DNA from: Plutella xylostella
Taxonomy: Eukaryota; Arthropoda; Insecta; Lepidoptera; Plutellidae
Length of the DNA: 64,000 bases
Direction: 5' to 3'
NCBI RefSeq assembly: GCF_932276165.1
Contig: NC_063984.1
Coordinates: 9,741,501-9,805,500 of the forward strand
Shown: positions 1 through 12,954 of the stretch, in pieces
Numbering within the stretch: the stretch's first letter is position 1
How the letters are laid out: the number at the start of each line of letters is the position of its first letter
Position numbers and translations under genes: made by a program
Notes under the pieces: model-generated
What the model saw: the letters and a program-made list of their open reading frames with translations, nothing else
Told to the model about the DNA's origin: nothing
The model's database searches: none

Positions 1-1700
1 GAATTGAGACAATTTTGAATTTAACGATATTTCTTCCATCGCGGCGCCGTCCATCCACAAAATTACCAATTCCAAAAATTACGCTTATGGGCTCGCTTTA
101 TTTCTCCATTTCCTTAAACATTAAATAATAAAATTGTATTAAATTCAAATAACACTCGGATGTCACGTATGGGTGGGTCGTTAGGGTCCCATTTAGGGTC
201 CATTAGGGCCCGGCTGGGGTCCGTCGGTGTACGTAAATGATCGCTTACGGATTACTAATAATTTGAAACAATTTGTTTTCGAACGTGACTATTTTGAGAG
301 TGGGGTAAGTCATTTGATTCGCTTTTATTTAGGTTCATGTTTCGTAAGATTATGACAGACAGAAACGATAATTGACATATTATCTGATGAAATTCTAAAA
401 TAATTCATAAAACTTAATATGTAGTAGGTAGGTACCTAGGTACTTATGTCTGAAATTGGCCGTCTCAGAGAAAAACTTTCTGATACTTAAAAAAAAAGTA
501 TTATCAAACCATCACTTTTCAATCGGTGAACCTTCCTGTTCATGTTTGCAAGTAACATGTAGGTAGTTAGTTCTATCTAGACTTAGGTCTGGCCAATTAC
601 GACCGAACGAAACGAGAGCAGATACGTGCAGCTATTTAACACCCAAACAACGCCCGCTCAAATTGGAAATCAAAACAAGAAATATCGATTCAGAATCGAA
701 ACTTTAACATCGATCGATAACACCCGAGCCGATTATCCGGAGCACGACGCTGCAATTTCTTTTCATAATAAGGACCTTTATCATCTGGCGCAGAAGACTC
801 AGCGTTGCCAGTTTCCAAATTCAAATTTGAATCTTATTCTGAAGCTGTAAAGAAAATCGTCTCTGAATACAGGCTCGTATTGCCTCTTGTGCGCATTTGT
901 TTTTGGATCGATGTTGCATCGTTACTTATTACCGGTTCAATCGTCGTCGCTCGCGCAGAAAATGTTTCGAATGCACCTATTGCTTTGGATTATATTAAAT
1001 TATAGCTAGCTGTGAAAATCGCCTGGTAATGTGTTGGTTCGATTTGTTCGATTACGGCCGGCCCGTGGGATTATTCGAATTTAGTTTTCGATTCGCTCCG
1101 CGTCTAAGTGCTGCCTTAGTAATGGCGGATAATCTTTGAATTAGACGTTGCGATTCATTGTTCTCTGCTATACCGACAGCATTTGTTACAACTTGACTCA
1201 CAAGTATGAACTATCTGGTGTACCAATATACTTATATAGGTAGATAATATGAAGTGTGACAAGTGTCGTACTCAAAAAATATTATATAAAAAATATCGTT
1301 GACATACATTACATAGTTAAATCATAAATCTACCCAAAAGTGGGTGCAGCAGTGAAGCTATGCCATGTTATATGTAGGTACTTGTGTATATTATAGACCT
1401 AGTTATTATAAATATCAATGAGTAAAGATTTACAACAACAAAAACCGGCAGTTAAAGTGAGCGATTTTCTGAAACTAACTTTCAGATAAACAAAATTATA
1501 CGGTAAGAATTTTCACTAAATTTAATGATGATTTGTAAGATGTGTGACTACCTAAGTTCCAAGATAGTGAAAAACAGCATTAGCATCAGTTAAAAGTACA
1601 TTAGGCGCGGGTGGTTCCGCTCACTTGGACTCGCAACGAAATGGCGGCAGATTAGCCTGTAGTGTAGGGGCGGCCAAGACGGCGACTGAGGGCTACTGGT
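1..1700. other. No recognised gene
   Basis: AT-rich intergenic sequence. Short ORFs at 626-1005 show no family features. Only a possible SINE scrap at 1334 stands out. Confidence 0.5.
1334..1366 (+). mobile_element. Possible internal fragment of the same SINE family
   Basis: AAAAGTGGGTGCAGCA is shared with the SINE body at 46187; the following bases are only loosely alike. Too short for certainty. Confidence 0.35.
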
Positions 1701-1715
1701 TCCGTACCTAAATTA

Positions 1716-1846
1716 CACTCACGAGCAATGAAAAGTGCACTCACAAAATGCCAACACCAAACTTCAATATTGCAGTTATTAAGTTCTAGTTTTCCGTTTA
1801 GGAGTAATTTGGTGCTATGTCACTGAAACTTTTTCATTGCTCATGA
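1716..1846. mobile_element. TA-flanked MITE, CACTCACGAGCAATGAAAA family (copy 1, decayed)
   Basis: The left end CACTCACGAGCAATGAAAAG follows TA; the right end CTTTTTCATTGCTCATGA is a decayed inverted copy. It shares CACTCACAAAATGCC and AGGAGTAATTTGGT with the copy at 16665. About 130 bases. TA flanks suggest a Tc1/mariner-type relative. Confidence 0.7.
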
Positions 1847-2319
1847 TATTAGGAAATTTGCATGATGTTGCAGGCTATTTTCCTGACTTTATTATTAATG
1901 GCTGAAATAGGCATGTTAATTATAATTATTTAAATAACAAATTATGCGCTGTTGAAGTTCCAATCCATCGAATATTTTGTAGAAGTTAAGTACTTAAGTG
2001 CTTTAATTATAAAATTATCCAAATAATAACATTACCATGCCCGGTTGAGACCTTTTTGTGCTCTTGTCACGTCACCTTCTCAAAGTTGCGACGATAGCCA
2101 ACGAGTGCAACTCTTCGTTATATTACTTCTATTACCGTTCAAAATTCAACATATCATTTTTCCACGCAAATTGTCTCACGGGCCTCTAAAACTTTAATAT
2201 TAAAAACGTTTGTTGACGAAGCTAACGTCGCAGTAATGAGTCTCTTATCTGAATAATTAAAACTCGATTTGGCGCAGGCGCAGCTTTCTAACGATTTTCC
2301 CTAATCCTCCACATGTAGC

Positions 2320-2361
2320 ATACACACACACTCACACACACACATACACACACACACACAT
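2320..2361. repeat. (CA)n microsatellite
   Basis: Interrupted CA run (ATACACACACACTCACACAC and following) over about 42 bases. Confidence 0.95.
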
Positions 2362-2659
2362 GTCTCTGTAACGCAGGTAAGAGACACTATTTTTCTGTGT
2401 CAAACGCATTATTTTGAGTGACAGCCCTAACTAGGTGATTTATTAAGGAGCAACAGTAATTAGTTGTCAAGCGCTAATCGTCTAGGGGTTATTAAGTTCT
2501 ACTCGTATGCAGGTTGCGCTCCAAATAACGAATAATATTTGTTTTTTGTCATATAAATAGGTAGATTACTAATTAATTATAGTTATAAGTACCTACAATA
2601 CTTCCTTGGGAGCGCGGAGCCACAATACCTAATGCTACGATGACGTATCCTAATCCTAA

Positions 2660-2879
2660 TCCTTACTAATATTATAAATGCGAAAGTAACTGTGTCTGTC
2701 TGTCTGTCTGCCTGTCTGTCTGTCTGTTACTCTTTCACGCCAAAACTACTGAACGGATTTGAATGAAATTTGGTATACATACGGTCTAGACCCTGGGAAA
2801 AAACATAGGCTACTTTTTATCCCGGAATTCCCACGGGAAAATTATTAAGGGCGAAGCGAAGCGCGCGGGAACAGCTAGT
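2660..2879 (+). mobile_element. Non-autonomous Helitron (copy 1)
   Basis: Starts TCCTTACTAATATTATAAAT and ends CGCGCGGGAACAGCTAGT, the usual termini of lepidopteran Helitron fragments (5' TC, 3' CTAGT after a GC-rich hairpin region). It contains a (GTCT)n run at about 2692-2727. About 220 bases, no coding capacity. Nearly identical to 55175-55396. Confidence 0.85.
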
Positions 2880-3499
2880 AATATATAAATGTTTTGTTAG
2901 GTAGGTAATATTTTGTATAATTACATATATTAACAAACAAACCAAAAAATAATTAAGATTTCAATGTGGACGTACTTGCATTAATATGTATTAATGTTTT
3001 TATACAGCTTTTATTTCATTTTATATTCATCTGATAATCCCTTGTTTTAATAGAACTACCTACTTAGGTATGATGTAGGTATATGAGTTTAGAGATGAGA
3101 GTAGAGAAAAGAGGAAAAATGTGTTTCAACTCGCAAAGCGTCTACGTAAGTAATAGGTAAATAAACTATTAATAACTAAATACACGAATTTATCTTTGGT
3201 GGGTTGTACGGATAAGAAAAGTTAAAACTCGGTATGTTTATCGCTGATTTATAAGTTTCTAATCATCTTGACAATGAAAAGTTTGGAGTCAGTTGAAAAT
3301 AACAGAGTTTAGGCGTAAGTAGATTTCCCCCCGGTAGTTGATAGAATATAAATAACTATATAATATCATGGTGTCATGTGTGATGTGACATATATACCTA
3401 GAAATATCTGTAAAATAAAGTATTAATGACTAAAACAAACACCATTCTTAGCCCTTCGCAATCCCACCTCACTGAATCACCGTCATACATTCTTGTTCC

Positions 3500-3850
3500 C
3501 ATAAATTGTTACAAAGCATTCAAAATTGGACCGCGCGTCGTTTTTCTTTTACTCGCCCGAGGCACTACGAGACCAATCGATTGTGGATGTCCGCTCAGTT
3601 TGTTTAGCCCAACCGAAACCGGGCAAAAAGACAAGTCGTGAACACTCTGTATCATTTTCCACTCTACACCGAGAGCTTCGATGTCGTTCCGTGAGTTGCC
3701 GCTTCTGTGTGGACTCATTTCGTGGCGAACAGGCTCAAGGAGCAATGGATGTTGCGGTAAAGTTTAACATCGTTGTTTTTGTGTACTGTAATTTTGGAAC
3801 TGAAAACGTAATCATCAACGGATCCCGGTCGGGGATCCACTAATGTTGTT
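3500..3850 (+). other. GC-richer non-repetitive block with overlapping short ORFs
   Basis: Composition is higher in GC than its surroundings. It contains CGCTCAGTTTG (initiator-like, about 3592) and ATGGATGTTGCG followed by GTAAAG (about 3746-3763), which could be a splice donor. No protein family is recognisable. It may be an alternative leader exon or promoter, but equally nothing. Confidence 0.2.
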
Positions 3851-6730
3851 TATTTGTCGATTTTCTCTCGTCCGACCGGTAACTCGATTGGGTTTTTGTT
3901 CGGCGAACACAAAAGAGAGTAAATTTTGTTAGCTCAGTGAAGTGAGGCTTTTCGTGCTTGAGAACTTTTAGTTCGTGATCGGAGTTTTTGTCCGGAGTAG
4001 CGGCGGGTAGCGGCGGGTACACGACTGGACCCTGCCACTGCGTGTTCAATCAATTACTTGTTTAATTCATAAAAATAAATATTTGAGTTAAGTTCTTTTT
4101 GTTAGTGACTCGTATACACTCGTAATAGAAAAATAGAATCATGGCGTTCTCGGTCAAATAAAAGGTTAACTTTCAGAGCGAGCGATCAACCACTTGGAAA
4201 CTATCAATAAGAAATTAATGTTAAGTAGGTATAACCCCTCTTATTTCCTATTATTTTTGAGCCCAAAATTATACCTATCTAGTCCATGAAAGTTAATGCA
4301 ATTACGTATTACATTGTCTAAATCAATGAAACACTTTATATCCTTGACATAAACAATACAAGATAATTATTTTACAGTTTGGTTAACTAAATAGTAGTAG
4401 AAGTAAGTACACAAATATCAATTGAAAGTTAATCAAACAATTACAAACGAACGGAAACAATTAAACAATGGCACAAAAACTCAAATTGAACAAAGTCAAG
4501 AAAAACGTGAAACGTTAGGGTGATGAACTCCTGTAAAAACTGTTTGCATCGAAATAAAATCGATACTCTTTATGTAATTGCCATTGTTAGAGTCAAATAC
4601 TGGGAAGCTGCATTACCTCTTTCTGATCACCAAATGTTGAAATAAGAGAAAAAAATAATTATTAAGACTTTTACCATAATTACCAATTAATACTTTTGTT
4701 TTGGGTATAACTGTAATATGTATGTTGGATTAAAAAGATTGGTCCATTCATTCTAAATTATTGAATGCAGCTTTGTCTACGCTTTAGAATTGGTCTCCAA
4801 GAAACCCAAGATTGATAGATTTATTGACCGCAAACGGAAGTTATTAGTCGCCCATCCAACACTCACGCGGACAACACCGAAAGACGATCCTAATGATTGA
4901 AGGGACCGCACCACCACACAGCTATAACTCATCGTGATACCGAGCCCACACTCCATACTGTCATATTAAAAGTGTCCTCAGAACGGAAACCGACACATAA
5001 TCAGATTTTTATTATGTTTTTTTTAATGTTCAATAGTTGTAATTGTTGGTGTTGCAAATGATAATTGCAAGCTGCGTGCCGCGAGCGGACATAAGTAATT
5101 TCTCTAACGTCGCTTCCGGTCAGAAATGCATTCGCTCCGAATATTAAATTTGAATAAAAATCATGAGCCCCTAACTGAATTTACACGATGGAGGGCACTA
5201 ACGATAGTAAAATAACAATTACGGTGACAGAGATCGTATCTGCGTAATTTGGAGGTACGAGTCGCGCGGGGTAATCACCGGCAGTTTTATTGTGTTATTT
5301 ACACAAATAAAAACGTTTATTTTTACATTTTCCCAAAATTAAATACGAGCCAATTTGTGTTTGAAGCGGGAGTTTCGTAGTTAGTGTAATTCGGGCGAAC
5401 GATTTAGTCAAGTCGCGATACAAGGACAAAAAATTACCACAGCGGTTTGCTTTATTATTATTCATACGTTATTACTTGTGTAATTTTTGTAGCATTGTTG
5501 AGTGTAATTACTTGACGTGGGAGGAAATCCTAGTTGTTTTGTAATCGGATTTGAATGATGTCGCTTTTATATGAATTTGTTTATCTAAACTGGTTGAGTT
5601 TCGTTATGTGGACAATGCGGTTATTAGGGACTTGTTTTGAATAGACATCGACTACGACGTTTGATATCATGATCGGGGCTCCGTATTCATCGAACTATTT
5701 TTAATCTGCCTTTGTCAAATTTTATTTCCGCGCGGACGTCCCGGAGTTATGTGATAAGTATATTAATTACGTTTACCTATATAGTGTAATAGCCAGTACG
5801 CACACAATGATAGGCGGTGTTGCAAAAAGGATATAGGTACTAAGCCGGGACTTTATATCAAAAATTCATAGTTTTTCGTAATTTTTTTAACCTACTTAGC
5901 TAAGATAGAGCACGGTTTAACGTATTGTATGTGAAAAAGTATATTATAATAAAAACAAATACCTCAATCACTATATTATTTTAAAAGAACAGCAGCTGCA
6001 GAGTCAATTTTACATCAAAGTACGAAATTTTCTATAACCTAACGAGGAAAACCGTAATTAGCATGAGGAAGATAATAACCGACACGCAATGCCATCAAAG
6101 ATCTCTATTACATATGGCAAATGTCATTTTAATCGCTTTTAATTCACATACAGTGGCAGGCAGGAAAAAAACACATTCCTACTAAGAACTTTGTCAATTA
6201 AAAACAATTTACCGACAAAGTAGCAATGTACGGAGGTATGGGAAGTACAGAAAATACACGTTTGATAGTTTCAGTTCATTAAGGCAGTTTAGAAAAATAT
6301 GTTTATATTTATGTAGTACCTATGTATTTCTGATTTACTTTTGTTTACGATGTATGTGTACGTATTGTACGTATGCAAATATGTAGGCTTAACAATTTAA
6401 TAACACTGTTAAGTGTTAAGTCACGATCATTCTTAGTACCTACTTAACTACATATTTGTAACGATGCTTTCTTCAGCGTAACATGTCAAACGGCGTAAAT
6501 TTAAACAAGTGAAACGGAATAACAATGATCTGCCTATAAACAGAATATATTTTCAGGAAAGTAATAAATTCTAAGCAGGAGATTTTAATATGAAAGGATT
6601 TGCATAATGTTTTTTTTTACAATAAGTACTAAAGGTATATTTTAGTTTTTTTTCACTACCGCCACTCGTTGTACCTACGAAGTACTTATTACTTCTATGC
6701 TATTATCACACGTTTGACGTTTCTAGCGTA
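3850..6730. other. No recognised gene; possible noncoding conserved stretch
   Basis: Nothing coding is seen. 5070-5600 is non-repetitive, with mixed GC and several TAATTAC/GTAATT motifs, and might be regulatory. A short CAGGGTGTTG-family MITE scrap lies at 5817. Confidence 0.4.
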
Positions 6731-6738
6731 AAGTAAGG

Positions 6739-6852
6739 GTGGGTTGCACCATTTAACTTTAACTATTACAAACGTCAAATCCCTTGACGAGAGAGATCAA
6801 TTTTCAAGAGATTTGACGTTTGTAATAGTTAAAGTTAAATGGTGCAACCCAC
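6739..6852. mobile_element. Foldback MITE with GTGGGTTGCACC ends
   Basis: The arms (GTGGGTTGCACCATTTAACT... and ...AGTTAAATGGTGCAACCCAC) pair over more than 40 bases, including GATTTGACGTTTGTAATAG. The whole element is 114 bases with a short loop, so a transcript would form a long hairpin. It directly abuts the next MITE. Confidence 0.88.
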
Positions 6853-6857
6853 ACTAA

Positions 6858-6998
6858 GGGCCTGTTTCACAATGTCTGGTTAGTGACTACCCGTGGGATA
6901 AAATACATTCTGTCACTGTCAAAAAAATAATAACAGAGAGTGACAGCATGTCTTTTATCTGGCAGGTAGCCACTAACCAGACATTGTGAAACAGGGCC
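6858..6998. mobile_element. MITE with GGGCCTGTTTCAC ends, TAA flanks
   Basis: The inverted ends GGGCCTGTTTCACAATGTCT and AGACATTGTGAAACAGGGCC are flanked by TAA (6855-6857 and 6999-7001), the three-base duplication typical of PIF/Harbinger elements. 141 bases, no ORF. It lies about 600 bases before the candidate al promoter. Confidence 0.85.
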
Positions 6999-7439
6999 TA
7001 AGAATAATATAGTTAGTTAATTATTATAAGTAATAGCAACTTAATTATTTTATAGATATTTGATTACTATTTCACAACGAATCCTAGATATCAAACAGCT
7101 AAACTATCTGCACATAAAACGTGGAATAAAGTTGCAAAGTTATATTTGTTAGAAGTAAATAATCATGGAGAATATCCCATTAAAGTCTCCCATTTATAGT
7201 GAAAGCTTTATCTCTATCTAACAAATAACATTGATCAATAACTAAACATACTTCAAGTAATTACTCTCAAACCATACCTACATTGCAAATGTCTGTGTAA
7301 TCTCTAGCAAGCTCAAATCACCCATTAAGTCGCAGCATACTTAATTACAAAGCTAGTGGGTCCAACTTAGGCTTTTGACACGACAGACAAACCATATATC
7401 GTGACTTCGGGCAGTAACGTCGGTTTGTTGATAAAGTCA

Positions 7440-7623
7440 ATTAGTGGTATCGAAGTGGGGACCGGTATCAGACGCCGCGGCCCACCCTCGCACCGTCACC
7501 GACTGCTTGAGCTGCGATTGGTCCGGGCGTGCCGCAAGGGAGTGGCTTAGGCCCGCTCTTTTTGTTGAGTTTTTTCTGTGCTGTGCGTAGGCGACTGTGC
7601 CACCAGCCGGCTTATTCTCGTTC
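7440..7623 (+). promoter_or_regulatory. Candidate al promoter region
   Basis: GC-rich, CpG-containing island in AT-rich surroundings, with no repeat signature, an inverted CCAAT box and no clear TATA box. It lies directly upstream of the candidate initiator. Assigned by position and composition only. Confidence 0.35.
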
Positions 7624-7788
7624 AGTCGATCGAAGGCGTCACTGTGTCATAGTTTATGACTTCGTTTTCTTGCTCTTAGAGTCACGGGATATTATGTAAA
7701 TTCTTCCGCTCATTGAAGGAAATTTATACGTGTTTCGTGCTTGTTTAAGGACTTTGTTGTGAAGTTGGTTCATTTGGGTGTGACAACT
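7624..7788 (+). promoter_or_regulatory. al: Candidate untranslated first exon of al, with initiator
   Basis: This follows a locally GC-richer block (7450-7620) with an ATTGG (inverted CCAAT) at about 7517. TTCAGTCG at 7621-7628 fits the insect initiator consensus TCAGTY, which would put +1 at 7624. AGTTT at +28 matches four of five downstream-promoter-element positions. The stretch ends in ACAACT followed by a consensus donor GTAAGT at 7789. The al coding exon at 17833 needs an upstream untranslated exon, and this is the best candidate seen. It has no long ORF. Inferred only; other leader exons could lie elsewhere. Confidence 0.45.
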
Positions 7789-10079
7789 GTAAGTACTTTT
7801 ATTTTGTTATTTAAAACATATATATTTTTGCATCATCTTTTTTAACACAATTTATTTGTTGGTTATAGTTAAATAAACCAAATATATTGTGTATAACTTT
7901 CTGACCCTACAATTATTTATTGTTGAAAGTCTAGTTTTTGAAAGTGAGTGAGCATGAACATTATACACAAGAGTAGAACTTGAAACAGGTGACTTAATTT
8001 TTTAAGAAGTATGTAATATTATCATAATGTATTTGCTTATTTTTATAATGTATTTACATATAATTATCCCATATCTCAATGTACAAAAACTGACGCAACT
8101 GTACAAAATATTTCACATAAAAAAATATTAAATATTTAAATACCTCTCTTGTCTTTTACAGTAGTGTTTTTTCTTTTACATAAGTTTTTTTTTAAATCTA
8201 CATCATCACCATTGTCATCTTTTGACATGAAATTTTGAATCTTTATTTTAATCAATTAATTAGAAGTAATTAATATTTAAATTAAATAATTAATTAATTT
8301 ACTAAATCTGTATGACCTTTACAAAACAGAAAATCATCAGATAAATAACTATGATAAATTATAGATATTTAAGTCAGTGTCCCACCGACTTACTAATTAC
8401 GTATTAAATTAATCTATTAAAATAATGACATTATTATGATGAGCTACAGAAAAAAAAACAAGTTAATAATTAATCAAAACCACCTTTACAACCTTATTTG
8501 ACGGCTCAGCTCATTCTTTAAGAACCAAAAAACGTAATGGCTGATATTTTAAAGGCATTTGCATAATTAGGTGAATTTTATTGCTTTATTGAATTAGGGC
8601 CTATGTCAGGCTCAAAATTGAAAGCAGCAGGGGTCCATATGTTGTTAATTTTGTTTACGGCTTGTATTATAGTTTGATCTGAATGTTTTTACCATATCTC
8701 AACTCTATAAAAGATGTTAGAAACGATGTGGTCGGCAACAAAAGCCTCTTTATGTTGTTCATTGTGATTTTATTGTGCTTTTTGAGGGTATTCAAAGTCA
8801 AAACGGTCATTGAAATGGAGTTCATGATGGCTTTGAGTAGGTTTTAAATATTTAAATTGTAATACTTTTAGTTTTTACATTAGATTTTTATTTATTGATC
8901 TCATAAATGCTATTGAATTTATCTCCATAGGACATCATCTGTTGTGTTTATCAACTTACCTATAAACTAGTATAACTAGGTGTCGATCAATCTTTACCTA
9001 CTCAGTTTTTGAATTCAATATCCGTAAAACAAGATTTTATTATAGGGCATACTATGTTGTATATTGTTTGAATTTAATAATTATCATCTTGCAGCTTCAA
9101 ATCATGTTTTAAATTAAAATAAATACACGACGGTAAACTGACAAACGTCTCTTTGTAAGGCTTTTAAAGGATCCTTTCAAAATGAAGTATGATGCCGTGG
9201 TAGGTATAAGCCAGGGACAGGTTTTAAACTGGATGTTGTATATTTTGGTCCCAGCACGTGCCGCCCGTGGTCTCATATCAAGGGTTTAAATGTCCATTAG
9301 AGGCTCCAGTGACACTTACAAATTGACCCACCGTGATAACGGAGAAACAAAATATATCATTGTATTGATTGAATTCTACGAAAATTACCATCTCATCTAA
9401 ATAAGTTTTACTTTGTTCATAATTGCGTTGTAATTTTGCTATTTACCTAAAGGTTCAGTTCAATAGTTTCAAATATTATTATTTTTCTTCTTGACATTTA
9501 AGAGGGATTCCGAGATTTGTTTCACATGATGAAGCTGCATGCTAGATTATATTATTAAATAAATTCTTTACGAGTTGGAGTGCTCATTACAAATAATTGC
9601 ATGAGGCAAACACAAAGAAACAATTAAATTCTTGCTTCATAGAGATGCTATAGCACAATTTTTTCAACATTAATCATTATTGTCTCAACTCTCGCGCTAA
9701 TTACTTATACTCGTTATAGAGAGAATCTACATGTATCTAATTATGTACTAACAAAAATTCCGTATCAAATAAATCGTAGCTACTACTATATTTAAAACTT
9801 GCTAGACTCAGCAAAGTGTATACTAAGTAGATATCAATTATTAATATCAAAATTAAAAATAGAAATAATATGCATTTCAATAACATCATTAAGTACTTTC
9901 TTTTGTGTAAGATTCAAAATTGTCTTCACTTTTTATGAGGCCTACATATAACCTGTGTCTGGTTATATCTTTATTACTCTTTGAATACGATCTCGTATCG
10001 TACAAAGTTGACTAAATTGAGTTCTCACATAACAATACCCAAGAAAATTTACTCGAGTTTTTACTAAAGGGTTGTCCGC

Positions 10080-10400
10080 ATCTCTATTCGATTAATACAC
10101 ATCCAGCTAGAGTTGACCTCTGAGTTTCAAATGAAGGACTTGAGGAAGGGTTCGCTGCAGAGGCCCGGCGGGGCTGGTTGATTAGTGCCGCGATGACTTG
10201 CGGATGCCCCCGGAACGCAAGCACATTGTATTTGACTTAATTAGATCTTAATTAACATTCTGGTTTCTCATTACACGCTACTTCAGCTACCAGCCGCGTC
10301 GATTATAATAGGAAAGTAGATCCGCCGGCGCGGGCGACGCTATCTAGATGATTCTTTAATTGTCTACAGATATTAAATTTGATTGTCGATACGTGTTGTA
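10080..10400. promoter_or_regulatory. Candidate conserved noncoding or enhancer block
   Basis: Non-repetitive stretch mixing GC-rich segments (GGCCCGGCGGGGCTGG, CCGCCGGCGCGGGCGACG) with homeodomain-type cores (TTAATTAG, TTAATTAA). Composition differs from the surrounding intron and no coding frame is evident. It may be an al cis-regulatory element. No conservation data are available here. Confidence 0.2.
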
Positions 10401-11999
10401 GCTTGGCGATTGTTATTTAAATTCAGATTTTTGTTTTGTAGTTGCATTCAAGTTGATAGAAATCTGAAGTCGTAAATGATTCATTTGCATTTAAGATTGT
10501 AGTTGTTTTATTTAGTAATCTACGTTTATGATTACTAAGCTTCTTACTTTTTAAATACATCAACAAATACGTAACATTTCATTACATTTCTATGAAAGTC
10601 GATGATTGGAATTTCCATGTAGCCTACGTACCGATGTGTAGGAAACCACCATTAGTTTCGTTCCATCTAACATGTGATAAGCGACCGTAATTTCACCCAA
10701 CATAATGCAATATTAGAATTATGCGCATCAGTGTTATAATATGGTAATTCAATCAGAGATGCCTATCTCCCAGAAGCCAGTAGAGCTTGAAATGGGTGAA
10801 AAAAAACTACGCCTTCAAAGTAATCAAGAAAACACTCACTACTTACGATTATCAAACAAAAGAATACGTAATTAGTCAAATCAACTCGATACCACAGAGT
10901 TCGGAGCAGGTAGACGTGAGGGGCCCATGAGTCAACGCTCAAAACTAATCTGAGAACAAAATTATTTGAGCACCACAGAATAGATACTTTGTATCTTATT
11001 GCTTGTGAAATAAAGGCGATGTGTAAATTTGTAGAGGGTATAAATAATCTGGTTTAAGTATATCTGGAAGAGTATAATCCTAAGGCGCCATTAACACTTA
11101 AGCCAAGGACTAATGGACAAAAACAGACGGCATAAGCTTAATCTCGGAATTCTTAGACTTGGCAGATGATAACATCCTGCGAAATAAAGAAACGTTTATG
11201 TGTAAGTAGTGATTGTGAGATTAAATGATAGTCGCTACGTCTTATGTAGGTATGATCCATAAAATTGAATTTTGTTTAAATAGCAAGGTGAAAGATGATG
11301 ATATGATGGCCGCTTTTAATTATACCTTATTTACCTAATTAATTTAACTTACTACACTTTATCTAATTCATTAGTCGTACAATTTGACCTTTATTGTAAT
11401 AGAAAGCGGGTAATTTAAACAAATTTTAGAAATGGAAAAAAAAAATAATTTTTTACTATATAATTTTTAAAATTATATAGTTCGTAAATTTCGTGTTTCA
11501 TTCATCATTACTTTAGCTAATCCTAAATATTTTTTTAGCTTAATTTTATTAATTTAATCTTTTGCTTCGTTGCTACCAGGAACGTAGAAGTTTAATCCAC
11601 TTTATCAGAATAGTCCGACCCACGTCCGGCGCCATTAGTATCTTGTGGACAAATCCTATTAAAATAAATAATTCCACCACCTCTTTAAACATAAAAACCA
11701 AATTTTCCTCGAAACATCTTTAGGCCTGCAACAATGCTAATTCCTGATAAAGAAGGACACAACGGACAGTTTTAAAAAAGGAATTACACAACTACATAAT
11801 GGCTTTCAAAAAGTTGCGATTATGACGTCACCTGTTTTTTGAGCGTCATAATTCATTTCACAATTTGTAATAAAAGAAGCTTAATAACTTGTATGTAGCA
11901 TACATAGATTAACATTAGCACAGCCGAGCAGTGCGTGGAGAGTTTTTGCACCTGTAACCGAACCGAGCCAAGCCCTGTCCTATTGAATTATTACTATCA

Positions 12000-12230
12000 A
12001 CATGAATATTTATTAGTTCTGAATTAATTGAAACCTTCCATAGCGAGGCCGTTTCTCCACGTTACATCGATAATTGTGTAATTAAAGACGCGAATTTATC
12101 GACCGCTCTGTAATTTATTTTTGGCCATCCAATTTTAACATTACATGCCGTAATTGACTCGGCAGCCATTACTTTTACCATTAAAATTACATGGCTGGTG
12201 AAGCAAATTAGTTTAAAGGCAAATAGCAAG
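12000..12230. promoter_or_regulatory. Candidate enhancer with clustered TAATT cores
   Basis: Several TAATT/AATTA homeodomain cores (TGAATTAATTG, GTAATTAAAG, GTAATTGACTC) occur within about 200 bases of sequence that has no repeat features. Weak evidence, based on motif clustering alone in an AT-rich genome. Confidence 0.15.
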
Positions 12231-12954
12231 CTCTAGTTTGGAAGTGGTAAAATTTAAAAGTTCAACACTTCTATTATAAAAGATTCAAAGGCAAGTTTTG
12301 ATTGTAATAATAACTAAATCCCTAGACTATGTAAAATAGGTACTACGAGTATATTTATTTTCATGATTTGTATTAAGAGAGTTTGTGTTTCTACTTCTCA
12401 TTTACATGTAAATCATCTGTAATAGATTCATACAGTTGCCATTGGTTTAAGTATATAGACTTTCTTTGTTTAGTCCTTTCTATTCTTAAATGTGGCACTT
12501 ACTGTCGCCATCGTCACCATTAGACTAGCATTGTCATCCTTCTTAGATTTTCATATTTTTATACGAAACTATTGATCTAACTTCTAAAGGCTCTATGGAA
12601 GGCTGCGCACGCGCTGGCAGCTGCGGCGCAGGTGCCGTCACGGCGGTGGTCAGCCGATGCCTCCATCATCCACCGTGGCTGTGGTACTTGTGGTCGCGAG
12701 GATTGTTCGGAATCAATGAGCTGATCAAATTTTAATGCAGTTTTTAGATTTTGTTATTTTGTGATTAGTCACGGATGGGTTGGTAATTTCTCTGCACTAG
12801 GGGTTGAAATAGTTTATTTCGGACTCGGCACTTACTAAGTATCCAGAAGCAAGTTCCTTTGATATGTTTTCATACGCCTAGTTGGTATTTTAATTATATT
12901 ATGTATATAGGTACATGTTGACGTTATTTATTCTTCAGTACACAGAAACAACTA

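Noticed and set aside
3526..3843. 105-codon plus-strand ORF overlapping minus-strand ORFs
   Set aside because: It starts at TTG and no ATG-based frame of that length exists. Composition rather than coding probably keeps the frames open; retained only as a low-confidence block.
12597..12710. GC-rich patch that could be an exon
   Set aside because: All three frames lack a recognisable protein and I could not find a matching acceptor and donor pair.
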